In this document: positions 1-7,801 of the stretch, piece after piece
Layout: every line of letters starts with the position of its first letter
Numbering within the stretch: position 1 is the first letter of the stretch
DNA from: Coprococcus sp.
Lineage (GTDB): Bacteria; Bacillota; Clostridia; Lachnospirales; Lachnospiraceae
Direction of reading: 5' to 3'
Assembly (NCBI GenBank): GCA_016297495.1
Contig: JAEDGN010000009.1
Location: 1-53,457 of the forward strand
Length of the DNA stretch: 53,457 nucleotides
Program-made: the position numbers and the translations under genes
Notes under the pieces: generated by a model
The model's input: the letters and a program-made list of their open reading frames with translations, nothing else
Told to the model about the DNA's origin: nothing
The model's database searches: none

Positions 1-1115
1 TTTAAAAACTCATCATCCAGATAATATTTTAATACAATATGATCAATATCCGAATCACTCTGCAGACTAACCGATATTTCAAATCCATAAGGCACTTCGC
101 CCAGGGGATCCATTTCAATATAAGTTTTTTCGTCCAGGATTATCCCCAGCTGCAGCAGGAATTTCTGAAGCTTACCAGCAGACTTACCACATTCTTTAAC
201 ATCATATCCCACATATTGCGATGCATCTCCTTTTGTGACCGTTACGATCTGCTGGCCTTCATCTGTAATATAATCCCATGTTACGGAATCAAGATTGCTT
301 ACTATAGCCATGAGTACACAAGCATCTTTAAGCATCTTTTCTTCAGCCTCTTCTTTTACATTGGTTTGCAATGGGTGCTGGATAATAAACCGCCAATCAT
401 ACGGCTGTGCAGATGTAGTCAGTTCATTCTCATAGCTGCCAAATTGATTTTTAATACCAATGGCATCTGCCACTGCCGTACAGGCAACTATATCGCCGAT
501 ATATTCTGTTTTTGTCTGATAGATATCCGATGTTTTTCTGCTGATCATGTCACCATCAGCCCAGATGATGACTCCATCAACGGATATCTGTCTGCAGTCT
601 TCCGGACGCCAGGCATAACCGAAAGTACTTCCCTTCCATTTTCTCAGAGAATAAACTGTTATATCAACAATACCCTCCTTCTCACTGATTTCCATTCTCC
701 CGACCCCAAGGCTGTAATCGGCAAATTGCATATTCAAACGATAGGTACCGTCTTCACTGGTTATTTCATAAGCAATATCATCAATGGATGTCTCCGTACC
801 TATAATGAATATCTGTCTGTAACAGAGGGCAGCAAACATCACCAGCAAAATCACCACCGCAATAATAATATCCAGACGGCTGTGTCTCTTGATTTTCTTC
901 AGATAATCAATATCTTTTTTGTTTTGAGCATTCATCTGTTCATTAACGGGCAGATTATCCTCATCTGTCTTCATCCGTTCACAGATCTGCCGACAGGCTT
1001 CGCATGATGCCAGATGATCATTGATCGCCTGTGTCGTTACCTCACTGGTCAATCCCTCTACATAGGACGGCAATAAATCCTGTACAACCTCACATCGTAA
1101 TACTTCACGCATCAT
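1..1115 (-). CDS. zf-HC2 anti-sigma factor (3' end outside window)
   Basis: Likely membrane-bound anti-sigma factor for the ECF sigma factor encoded just upstream. Near the N-terminus Cys8, His34, Cys38 and Cys41 (core HLASCEAC) form the HC2 zinc-finger pattern that usually clamps the sigma factor. A basic stretch and one membrane helix follow at about residues 80-100 (rich in I, V, L, then ALCYRQ), then a long extracytoplasmic part that stays open to the window edge. The start at 1115 is favoured by AAAGGAG seven bases upstream; a second ATG follows directly. It overlaps the sigma gene by 11 bases, which implies translational coupling. The C-terminal domain is not one I can name with certainty (DUF4825-like is possible) and it is incomplete here. 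Confidence 0.8.
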   Translation of the reverse strand, partial: MMREVLRCEVVQDLLPSYVEGLTSEVTTQAINDHLASCEACRQICERMKTDEDNLPVNEQMNAQNKKDIDYLKKIKRHSRLDIIIAVVILLVMFAALCYRQIFIIGTETSIDDIAYEITSEDGTYRLNMQFADYSLGVGRMEISEKEGIVDITVYSLRKWKGSTFGYAWRPEDCRQISVDGVIIWADGDMISRKTSDIYQTKTEYIGDIVACTAVADAIGIKNQFGSYENELTTSAQPYDWRFIIQHPLQTNVKEEAEEKMLKDACVLMAIVSNLDSVTWDYITDEGQQIVTVTKGDASQYVGYDVKECGKSAGKLQKFLLQLGIILDEKTYIEMDPLGEVPYGFEISVSLQSDSDIDHIVLKYYLDDEFL

Positions 1116-1617
1116 GTTCCAGCTCCTTTCTCAATTTTTCCTTTCCTCTATAATAGGTCACTCTGGCCCAGTTCTCTGTTCTCCCTGTGATCTCGCCAAT
1201 CTGTGCGAAGGACAGATTCCCGAATATCCTCAGATACATCACTTCCCGGACCGGTTCATCCATAGCATGCAGTTTCTTCATAATCTCCACCCGTCCGTAC
1301 TCCGATAGAACGGACTGTTCCGGTGTCACCGTCTGTGTATCCGGTCTATCCTTCCCGTCCCTGCCGGCCATCTCATCCAGAGGATCCACCTTTGGATGTC
1401 TGCGCCTGTAACCTGCCAGCTGATTTTTCGCAATGGCACAGAGCCATGTGGAAAAACGGCAGCTTCCGTCAAATCTGTTGACACTTTTAACAGCCTGATA
1501 GAAGGTTTCCTGTGTCAGCTCCTCAGCCAGGGCCGGATCCCGGGTCATAGAAAGCAGATAGCGATACACCATTTGTGAGTATTCTTTGTAGGTCTCGTTA
1601 GTCACTTTCACAGGCAT
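1105..1617 (-). CDS. ECF-type RNA polymerase sigma factor
   Basis: Sigma-70 family factor of the short ECF type, about 170 residues. Region 2 lies at about residues 10-75 (YRYLLSMTRDPALAEELTQE, then WLCAIAKNQ). Region 4 lies at about 105-165 (REVMYLRIFGNLSFAQIGEI then an arginine-rich recognition helix). It is the first gene of a pair with the zf-HC2 anti-sigma gene, which starts inside its end, so activity is probably held back by that membrane partner. The ATG at 1617 directly abuts AAAGGGGG and has no spacer. The in-frame GTG at 1611 is six bases from the same site and may be the true start. TGTAACGTCG about 80 bases upstream could be an autoregulatory ECF -35 element, which I infer only weakly. 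Confidence 0.9.
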   Translation of the reverse strand: MPVKVTNETYKEYSQMVYRYLLSMTRDPALAEELTQETFYQAVKSVNRFDGSCRFSTWLCAIAKNQLAGYRRRHPKVDPLDEMAGRDGKDRPDTQTVTPEQSVLSEYGRVEIMKKLHAMDEPVREVMYLRIFGNLSFAQIGEITGRTENWARVTYYRGKEKLRKELEHDA

Positions 1618-1754
1618 CCCCCTTTCTCATCTGTTTCCTTACCTTTAATTTTCTTTATCTATTAATGTCTGAAATAAGCCCGACGTTACATTTTTCACCT
1701 ATATATTTACTTCATCATAAAAGATTGGTTGAAAAAGAGGACTTAAAAGCCCTC

Positions 1755-2324
1755 CTACAATTTACTCTCATCTATTTCCCTTTTCACTTTTTCCAGAATA
1801 TCATCCACATCTGCACCAATAATATCCAGATTCTCCGCTTTAAAAGCGATGCATTCCGGAATGCCGTAGAAATTATTCGCCAACGCTCTGATATAGTCAT
1901 AACCAAAATCCGGTTTCATAATCGGCCCGCCTGCCGTTGTCACATAGATCAGTTTTCTGGCTCGGCAGAGTCCTGCCGGCCGCCCTTCCGGTGTATAGTA
2001 AAATGTCATTCCGCAGACCGTAACTGCCTCAATATAATTCTTAACCATGGACGGGAACGAAAGATCCCAGTACGGTGCAGCCATAACAATGACATCTGCT
2101 TCGACAAATTGTCTGGCATACCGCAATATGGGTGCTGCCATATCCCCTGCATCAAGAGCAGCATTCCGCTCCTGCAATGTCTCCCCATGCAGAGATTGAA
2201 TACCCTCCCTTTCCAGATTGACCTCTTCTACTGTTCCCTGCAATCTGTCAAGCACCCTCCGGGCCAGCAGCAAAGTTCTGGACTCCGGACGGACACAGGC
2301 ATTGACAAACAAAATCTTCTCCAT
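1755..2324 (-). CDS. FMN-dependent NADH-azoreductase / flavodoxin-like quinone reductase
   Basis: A 189-residue protein of the flavodoxin-like NAD(P)H quinone reductase/azoreductase fold. The N-terminus has the short beta strand and loop KILFVNACVRPESRT, which binds flavin phosphate in AzoR relatives. AAPYWDLSFPSMVKNYIEAV is the conserved flavin-ring segment and VTTAGGPI lies in the third flavin loop. It probably reduces quinones or azo compounds using NADH and FMN. The start at 2324 is chosen for GGGGG eight bases upstream. It follows the response regulator stop by 22 bases on the same strand, so it is probably the last gene of the kinase/regulator operon and may be a response output to electrophilic or redox stress (inference). 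Confidence 0.82.
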   Translation of the reverse strand: MEKILFVNACVRPESRTLLLARRVLDRLQGTVEEVNLEREGIQSLHGETLQERNAALDAGDMAAPILRYARQFVEADVIVMAAPYWDLSFPSMVKNYIEAVTVCGMTFYYTPEGRPAGLCRARKLIYVTTAGGPIMKPDFGYDYIRALANNFYGIPECIAFKAENLDIIGADVDDILEKVKREIDESKL

Positions 2325-2346
2325 ATTATTTTCCCCCTGAATCATT

Positions 2347-3036
2347 TTATACTTTAAACCGATATCCCACACCCCAGATGGTCTCAATGTACTGAGGTTT
2401 TGATGTGTTAAATTCGATCTTCTCACGTATCTTCTTAATATGTACCGTTACCGTCGCAATATCACCGATGGATTCCATATCCCAGATCTTATTGAACAGC
2501 TCTTCCTTAGTAAATACATGATTCGGATTCTCTGCAAGGAATGTCAGCAGATCAAATTCCTTGGTGGTAAATGGCTTCTCCTCACCATTCACATAGACAC
2601 GGCGGGCAGTCTTATCTATCTTAATGCCACGGATCTCAATAATCTCATTGGCCTTAACGCCACTTCCAACCAATCGCTCATATCTTGCCAAATGGGCTTT
2701 CACACGGGCCACCAGTTCACTTGGACTGAAAGGCTTCGTCATATAGTCATCAGCACCCAGACCCAGACCGCGGATTTTATCGATGTCCTCCTTTTTAGCA
2801 GACACCATGATAATTGGCGTGTTCTTCTTCTCACGCACCTTTTTGCAGATTTCAAATCCATCCACATTCGGAAGCATCAGATCCAGTATAATGAGATTGA
2901 AATCTTCATTCAAAGCAGCTTTCAGGCCCGCATCTCCTGTATGCTGCATTTCCACTTCAAAACCACTCAGTTCCAGATAATCTTTCTCCAATTCAGCAAT
3001 CGCAACTTCATCTTCAACAATCAATATCTTACTCAT
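2347..3036 (-). CDS. OmpR/PhoB-family response regulator
   Basis: A 229-residue two-component regulator. The receiver domain holds acidic residues at 8-10 (VEDE), the phosphoacceptor Asp52 in ILDLMLPNVDG, and the conserved Lys in SAKKED. A winged-helix DNA-binding domain fills residues ~130-229 (FTTKEFDLLTFLAENPN, then IETIWGVGYRF). The start at 3036 has GGAGA ten bases upstream; an ATG three codons earlier has almost no spacer. It overlaps the kinase gene end by 8 bases, with the kinase first, the reverse of the commonest order. The downstream azoreductase gene is a plausible target by proximity. Confidence 0.93.
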   Translation of the reverse strand: MSKILIVEDEVAIAELEKDYLELSGFEVEMQHTGDAGLKAALNEDFNLIILDLMLPNVDGFEICKKVREKKNTPIIMVSAKKEDIDKIRGLGLGADDYMTKPFSPSELVARVKAHLARYERLVGSGVKANEIIEIRGIKIDKTARRVYVNGEEKPFTTKEFDLLTFLAENPNHVFTKEELFNKIWDMESIGDIATVTVHIKKIREKIEFNTSKPQYIETIWGVGYRFKV

Positions 3037-4516
3037 AAATACCATTCTCCTTATATTTTCTTAAAACGAAACACATCGTCGTACCAACACCCTCTGTGCT
3101 GACAGCCCATATTTTGCCGCCATGCTCCTCTATAATCTTTTTTGCTATGGATAATCCAAGACCGCTGCCTCCCTTGGACGAATTACGTGATGCATCTGTC
3201 CGGTAGCATCTGTCAAATATCAGCGGCACTTCTTTTTTTGCTATTCCTCTGCCGTTATCTTCGATTTCCACCTTGACAAATTCGGCTTCCTCCATGATTC
3301 TGAGACTGACCATCAGCTTTCTGCCGCAGGCAGCATATTTTACAGAATTGCCGATGATATTATTGATGACCCGCTTCAGCTGTTCAGGATCTGCTATAAT
3401 GATCGTATCCTTATCGGCATAATTGAAATAGCCAAAATCTACTCCCTGGGACTCCAGGTCCAGACTGATCTCCTCCACACAATCCTGAAAATAATCATCC
3501 ACATTGACTTTGGCAAAAGAATAGTTCACAGAATTGCTGTCCAGCTTCGCATAGAGGAATAATTCCTCAATCAGACTGTTCATATCATTGACCTTATTAT
3601 AAACAGTCCTGATATATTTATCCCGTTTCTCTTCTGTATCAGCCACGCCATCCATAAGACCTTCTATATATCCCTTAATGGCCGTCATTGGCGTTTTCAG
3701 ATCATGGGAAATATTACTGATCAGCTCTTTGCTCTCCTTCTCATACTGAATATTCCGTTCAATCTGTCCCTTCAGCTTCAGTCTCATTTCCTCAAAAGCC
3801 ACACAGAGCTCACCGATCTCATCATCTGTCTCCGCTGTCACACTGAAGTTCAGATTGCCGTCCTTAATATTCTCCACCGCCATCTTCAGCTTATCCAATG
3901 GTCTCACAATACTGCGATACAGCCAGTACATGGCAACTGAACTTCCAAGGAAAAGAATAATCAGCGACACGATGACCATCCTTGCTATCAGACTGCGTAT
4001 CTGCGGCATCACCTGAGCTACATTGGTATAAATCAATACCTGACCGGTATCTCCATCAGAAAACATAAAATTCAGCTGTTGGATGTGATAGGGCAGATCA
4101 TTAACAATGTAGATGCTCTCACGCTTTTCTCCTTCCGGCATATAATTCAAATCATCATTATAAGCACCTTCTGCCGGCAAACCAGAATAAATATTCATCC
4201 TGTTTTTCTTCACCAGGAGATAGGAAGAATGATTATTCAGACGAACATTCAGGTCATTCAGATACACCGGATCTTCTAACTTATCAGGATTCTCCATTAT
4301 AACCGACTCCAGTTCTTCAATAGTTGAAGACGTCATATGTCCCAGCATACTCATCGGATCCAGAATCATCTCATAGCTGGACTGATCCAGATCGTACTTG
4401 CGTTCCATGGCATTAAGCCCTATCTTCGTAATACCAAAAACTGTCGCCAGAATAAGCAGAACTGGCAAAACAAATACGAACGCATAAGAAATCTTAATTC
4501 TTGTTAATAATTTCAA
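3029..4516 (-). CDS. Sensor histidine kinase with HAMP domain
   Basis: A 495-residue membrane kinase. One membrane helix lies at about residues 10-30 and a second at about 175-200 (VSLIILFLGSSVAMYWLYRS), enclosing an extracytoplasmic sensor of ~145 residues. HAMP follows at about 200-255, then the HisKA helix with the phosphorylated His in ISNISHDLKTPMTAIKGY. The ATPase domain has N-box NNIIGNSVKYA, G1 DNGRGI and G2 GGSGLGLSIAKK. It phosphorylates the regulator encoded directly downstream. The signal cannot be read from the sequence. The start uses GGTGG nine bases upstream. A TATAAT lies about 30 bases above the start with no good -35, so an activator-dependent promoter is possible. Confidence 0.93.
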   Translation of the reverse strand: MKLLTRIKISYAFVFVLPVLLILATVFGITKIGLNAMERKYDLDQSSYEMILDPMSMLGHMTSSTIEELESVIMENPDKLEDPVYLNDLNVRLNNHSSYLLVKKNRMNIYSGLPAEGAYNDDLNYMPEGEKRESIYIVNDLPYHIQQLNFMFSDGDTGQVLIYTNVAQVMPQIRSLIARMVIVSLIILFLGSSVAMYWLYRSIVRPLDKLKMAVENIKDGNLNFSVTAETDDEIGELCVAFEEMRLKLKGQIERNIQYEKESKELISNISHDLKTPMTAIKGYIEGLMDGVADTEEKRDKYIRTVYNKVNDMNSLIEELFLYAKLDSNSVNYSFAKVNVDDYFQDCVEEISLDLESQGVDFGYFNYADKDTIIIADPEQLKRVINNIIGNSVKYAACGRKLMVSLRIMEEAEFVKVEIEDNGRGIAKKEVPLIFDRCYRTDASRNSSKGGSGLGLSIAKKIIEEHGGKIWAVSTEGVGTTMCFVLRKYKENGIYE

Positions 4517-4599
4517 ATAACCACCACCGATTCAAAACCTGTCAGTTCATTATATCACATTCAGGTGAACGTTTTGTAAAAGTTGACAGAAATTTTATG

Positions 4600-4637
4600 A
4601 AAAAAAAATAAAAAGGGCGCCACTCTATTGGAGCCCC
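4600..4637 (-). terminator. Rho-independent terminator after metK
   Basis: Read on the minus strand, a GGGC-x-CCA stem pairs with TGG-x-GCCC (one internal mismatch) around an AATAGAG loop, followed by TTTTTATTTTTTTT. It lies 25 bases past the metK stop and separates metK from the kinase operon. Confidence 0.85.
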
Positions 4638-4660
4638 TTTCTATTAATCACAACATTTTT

Positions 4661-5848
4661 TTAAAGGTATGATTTCAGTATTTCTGCTTTATCCAGTTTT
4701 TCCCATGGCAGATCCAGATCGTTTCTTCCGAAGTGTCCATAGGCAGCTGTCTGTTTGTAGATTGGCCGTCTCAGCTTCAGCATCTGAATGATGCCTGCCG
4801 GACGGAGGTCAAAGTTCTCTCTGATGATTTCAACAATACGGCCATTGGATAATTTACCGGTACCAAAGGTATCTACCATGATAGAAGTCGGATTGGCAAC
4901 ACCGATGGCATATGACAGCTGAATCTCACATTTGTCGGCTATCCCTGCAGCAACAATATTCTTTGCCACATAACGTGCAGCATAAGCTGCGGAACGGTCT
5001 ACCTTTGTGCAGTCCTTGCCGGAGAAGGCGCCGCCGCCATGACGTGCATAGCCGCCGTATGTGTCAACAATGATCTTACGTCCTGTCAGGCCGCTGTCTC
5101 CATGTGGTCCTCCGATGACAAAACGTCCTGTCGGATTGATAAAATACTTCGTATCAGAATCCACCATGTCTGCAGGTAAAATAGCATCGAAGACATATTT
5201 CCTGATATCCTCATGGATCTGCTCCTGAGTCACATCCGGATCATGCTGTGTGGACAGCACCACCGCATCCAGACGAGCCGGCTTGCCATTCTCGTCATAC
5301 TCAACTGTCACCTGTGTCTTGCCGTCCGGTCTCAGATATGGCAAAGTACCATCCTTACGTACCTTCGACAGCTGGCGTGACAGTTTATGGGCCAATGCGA
5401 TCGGATAAGGCATATATTCCTCTGTCTCGTTCGTCGCATAACCAAACATCATTCCCTGGTCGCCTGCTCCAATGGCAGCAATCTCCTCGTCAGACATCGT
5501 ATGCTCTCTGGCTTCCAATGCCTTGTCAACTCCCATGGCAATATCTGCTGACTGCTTATCAAGGGCAACGATGACAGCACAGGTATCTGCATCAAAACCG
5601 TATTTGCCTCTTGTATAACCAATTTCATGGACTGTATCTCTGACAATCTTCTGAATATCTACATTAGCATTGCTGGTAATCTCACCCATAACCAGAACCA
5701 GGCCGGTTGTCGTACAGGTCTCGCAGGCAACACGGCTCATCGGATCCTGTTCCAGCATGGCATCAAGTATCGCATCTGATATCTGATCACATATTTTGTC
5801 CGGATGACCTTCTGTCACAGATTCAGAAGTAAATAATAATTTTTCCAT
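4661..5848 (-). CDS. metK: S-adenosylmethionine synthetase
   Basis: Makes S-adenosylmethionine from methionine and ATP in the cytosol. At 395 residues it has the normal family length. Signatures are GHPDKICDQISDAILD near the N-terminus, the ATP-binding GAGDQGMMFGYA near residue 117, and the P-loop-like GGGAFSGKDCTKVDRS. The start at 5848 is preferred over the adjoining ATG at 5851 because AAGGAGG is five bases from it, against two from the other. The gene stands alone between its own riboswitch-bearing leader and a terminator, so it is controlled by SAM feedback. Confidence 0.98.
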   Translation of the reverse strand: MEKLLFTSESVTEGHPDKICDQISDAILDAMLEQDPMSRVACETCTTTGLVLVMGEITSNANVDIQKIVRDTVHEIGYTRGKYGFDADTCAVIVALDKQSADIAMGVDKALEAREHTMSDEEIAAIGAGDQGMMFGYATNETEEYMPYPIALAHKLSRQLSKVRKDGTLPYLRPDGKTQVTVEYDENGKPARLDAVVLSTQHDPDVTQEQIHEDIRKYVFDAILPADMVDSDTKYFINPTGRFVIGGPHGDSGLTGRKIIVDTYGGYARHGGGAFSGKDCTKVDRSAAYAARYVAKNIVAAGIADKCEIQLSYAIGVANPTSIMVDTFGTGKLSNGRIVEIIRENFDLRPAGIIQMLKLRRPIYKQTAAYGHFGRNDLDLPWEKLDKAEILKSYL

Positions 5849-5892
5849 CATATCCTCCTTATAAAAACTGGTATTTCTCTTCCAAATTCAAA

Positions 5893-6030
5893 AGAAAAAG
5901 CCCGCATAAGCGGACCTGATACGATCAAATCCTCTTATTGTTCGATTTTACTCGCTCAGGTTGGCACCTTCCACATGGGGGTTGCCGCAATATCACAGAT
6001 CCCTGGTCTCCATTGCTCTGAATAAGAGAA
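5893..6030 (-). promoter_or_regulatory. SAM-I (S-box) riboswitch with terminator, leader of metK
   Basis: On the minus strand the leader has the S-box landmarks in order. P1 is CTCTTATT (6028-6021) pairing with AATAAGAG (5939-5932). Then come CAGAG, GGAGA, AGGGATCTGTGATATTGC, GGCAACC and GGAAGGTGCCAA. After the aptamer, a GTCCGC-TTAT-GCGGGC hairpin is followed by TTTTTCTTTT (about 5893-5916), giving transcription termination when SAM is bound. The adjacent SAM synthetase gene fits this control. Confidence 0.95.
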
Positions 6031-6058
6031 ATTGTTATGTAGTTATTTGCTGGTACAT

Positions 6059-6087
6059 AGCATACATGAAAATAATTATAAAGTCAA
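6059..6087 (-). promoter_or_regulatory. Sigma-A promoter for the metK leader
   Basis: On the minus strand, TTGACT (6087-6082) and TATGCT (6064-6059) are separated by 17 bases. Predicted initiation lies about 25 bases before the S-box P1 stem. Confidence 0.75.
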
Positions 6088-6208
6088 TAGCAGTGCCAAT
6101 ACAATTATTGTAAATTGTCGCATACTTATAGTCATCCATCCATGAGTGTATAGATTCACACATCCGGAAATCAAACGCGAAAATGGCTGTGGAATACCTT
6201 TTATCTGT

Positions 6209-6258
6209 TAAAAAGCTGTGTGTCTCAGATGCCCGCTGACATCTGAGACACACAGCTT
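6209..6258 (-). terminator. Terminator hairpin downstream of murA
   Basis: Perfect 19-bp inverted repeat (arms 6213-6231 and 6240-6258, sequence AAGCTGTGTGTCTCAGATG and complement) around an 8-base loop. On the minus strand it is followed by TTTTTAAC. It begins about 29 bases past the murA stop. No gene is visible in the rest of 6090-6286. Confidence 0.85.
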
Positions 6259-6286
6259 CCATTGTTCCAATTCTGTTTTTCTAATT

Positions 6287-7606
6287 CTAATAAGCAGCCA
6301 GACTCATTTTCCGCATCATTCGGTCGCGATCTACCCGGTCATCCACATCCACCTTCTCAATAACACCGCCAAGGCTGCGAATCTTCTCCTCAAAATTCTC
6401 ATAACCTCTCTGGATATACTGAATCTGCTCCACACAGGTACAGCCCTCTGCGGCAAGCCCTGCAATGACAAGGGCTGCTCCGGCACGAAGATCCGGAGCG
6501 GATACAACAGCTCCCGTGTATTTAGGAACTCCCGTAATAAAAGCGGTATTTCCTTCTACCTTGATGTTGGCACCCATTTTGGTCAATTCATCTGTATATT
6601 TAAAGCGATTTTCAAATATTTTTTCTGTAACAAGACTGGTTCCATCAGCCAGTGACAAGCACACAGCTATCTGTGACTGCATATCTGTCGGGAATCCCGG
6701 ATATGGCATGGTCTTCACAGATGTAGGATTCAGCCGCTTCGTTGCAACAACACGAACCGCATCATTCAATTCCTCAATCTCTGCCCCCATCTCCACAAGC
6801 TTGGCTGAAATGGATTCCAGATGCTTCGGAATAACATGTTTGATAGTTACATCGCCTTTGGTAGCAACAGCCGCACACATAAATGTGCCTGCCTCAATCT
6901 GATCAGGAATAATCTCATGATCAGCTGCCTTAAAGTGATCAACACCGGTTATACGAATCATATCCGTACCGGCTCCCTTGATATTGGCTCCCATCTGATT
7001 CAGGAACTGGGCAACATCCACCACATGCGGTTCCTTTGCCGCATTCTCAATAGTCGTCATTCCCTTGGCCATAGATGCGGCCAGCATGATATTAATCGTA
7101 GCCCCAACACTGACAACATCAAGATAAATATGTCTGCCCTTCAGTTCCTCCGCCGTTGTAAATATCATGCCTCTGTCAATCCATACCTTCGCCCCCAGAG
7201 CTTTGAAACCTTTCTGATGCTGATCAATCGGTCTGCTGCCTATATTGCAGCCGCCCGGCAGAGCCACACCTGCTTCCTTATATTTTCCCAGAAGCGCACC
7301 GATCAGATAGTAGGATGCACGTATCTTGCGAATATAACCATTATCCACCTCATGGGTGCGAATATTCCTGCCGCTGATGGTAACGGTGTGCCTGTCCCTT
7401 TCATCAGGATAATGCACCTCTGCACCAATCGACTGGATAGCATTCAAAAAAACATTGATATCGTTCACATCCGGCAGATTCCGAATTGTTACAGTTTCAT
7501 CACACATAATGGCCGCAGCCAATATACCCAACGCGGAATTCTTGGCACCGCCAATCTCTACTTCGCCGACCAGCGGATTGCCGCCCTTAATTAAATACTG
7601 TTCCAT
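6287..7606 (-). CDS. murA: UDP-N-acetylglucosamine 1-carboxyvinyltransferase
   Basis: First committed step of peptidoglycan synthesis: transfers enolpyruvate from PEP to UDP-GlcNAc. The 439-residue protein has the EPT fold. It begins EQYLIKGGNPLVGEVEIGGA with KN of the substrate site next, has LPGGCNIGSRPIDQH in the domain interface, and PYPGFPTDMQSQ near residue 300. The catalytic loop has ALPGGCNIG, where the Cys that fosfomycin attacks is normally found. The start at 7606 has GAGGTG five bases upstream. It has its own promoter and terminator and so appears monocistronic. Firmicutes often carry two copies (murA/murZ) and I cannot tell which this is. Confidence 0.95.
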   Translation of the reverse strand: MEQYLIKGGNPLVGEVEIGGAKNSALGILAAAIMCDETVTIRNLPDVNDINVFLNAIQSIGAEVHYPDERDRHTVTISGRNIRTHEVDNGYIRKIRASYYLIGALLGKYKEAGVALPGGCNIGSRPIDQHQKGFKALGAKVWIDRGMIFTTAEELKGRHIYLDVVSVGATINIMLAASMAKGMTTIENAAKEPHVVDVAQFLNQMGANIKGAGTDMIRITGVDHFKAADHEIIPDQIEAGTFMCAAVATKGDVTIKHVIPKHLESISAKLVEMGAEIEELNDAVRVVATKRLNPTSVKTMPYPGFPTDMQSQIAVCLSLADGTSLVTEKIFENRFKYTDELTKMGANIKVEGNTAFITGVPKYTGAVVSAPDLRAGAALVIAGLAAEGCTCVEQIQYIQRGYENFEEKIRSLGGVIEKVDVDDRVDRDRMMRKMSLAAY

Positions 7607-7725
7607 ATTGCACCTCAAACTCAAATACAGTTGTTCTATCTATACAAGAATCAGAATCGACATATCTGCCGTCTTATCGTCATATATTCGACAAAATTTC
7701 CCAAAAAGGGGATTGTCTCAAAATG

Positions 7726-7753
7726 ATTATATCACAAACTGTCTTTTTGTAAA
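7726..7753 (-). promoter_or_regulatory. Promoter for murA
   Basis: On the minus strand, TTTACA (7753-7748), 16-base spacer and an extended -10, TGATATAAT (hexamer 7731-7726). The leader to the murA start is about 115 bases. Confidence 0.75.
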
Positions 7754-7801
7754 TTGCTTTTTACTTTTTTATAAAATTTGTTAACGATTTATTACGTGAA
7801 A

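Noticed and set aside
39..1007. A 322-codon open frame on the plus strand
   Set aside because: It is antisense to the anti-sigma gene, whose frame shows zinc-finger and membrane motifs; the plus frame has no family likeness and no ribosome site.
6035..6262. A 75-codon minus frame upstream of metK
   Set aside because: It runs through the murA terminator hairpin and the metK promoter; no ribosome site or domain.
6821..7594. A 257-codon plus-strand frame inside murA
   Set aside because: Composition follows the complementary murA codons; no recognisable domain.
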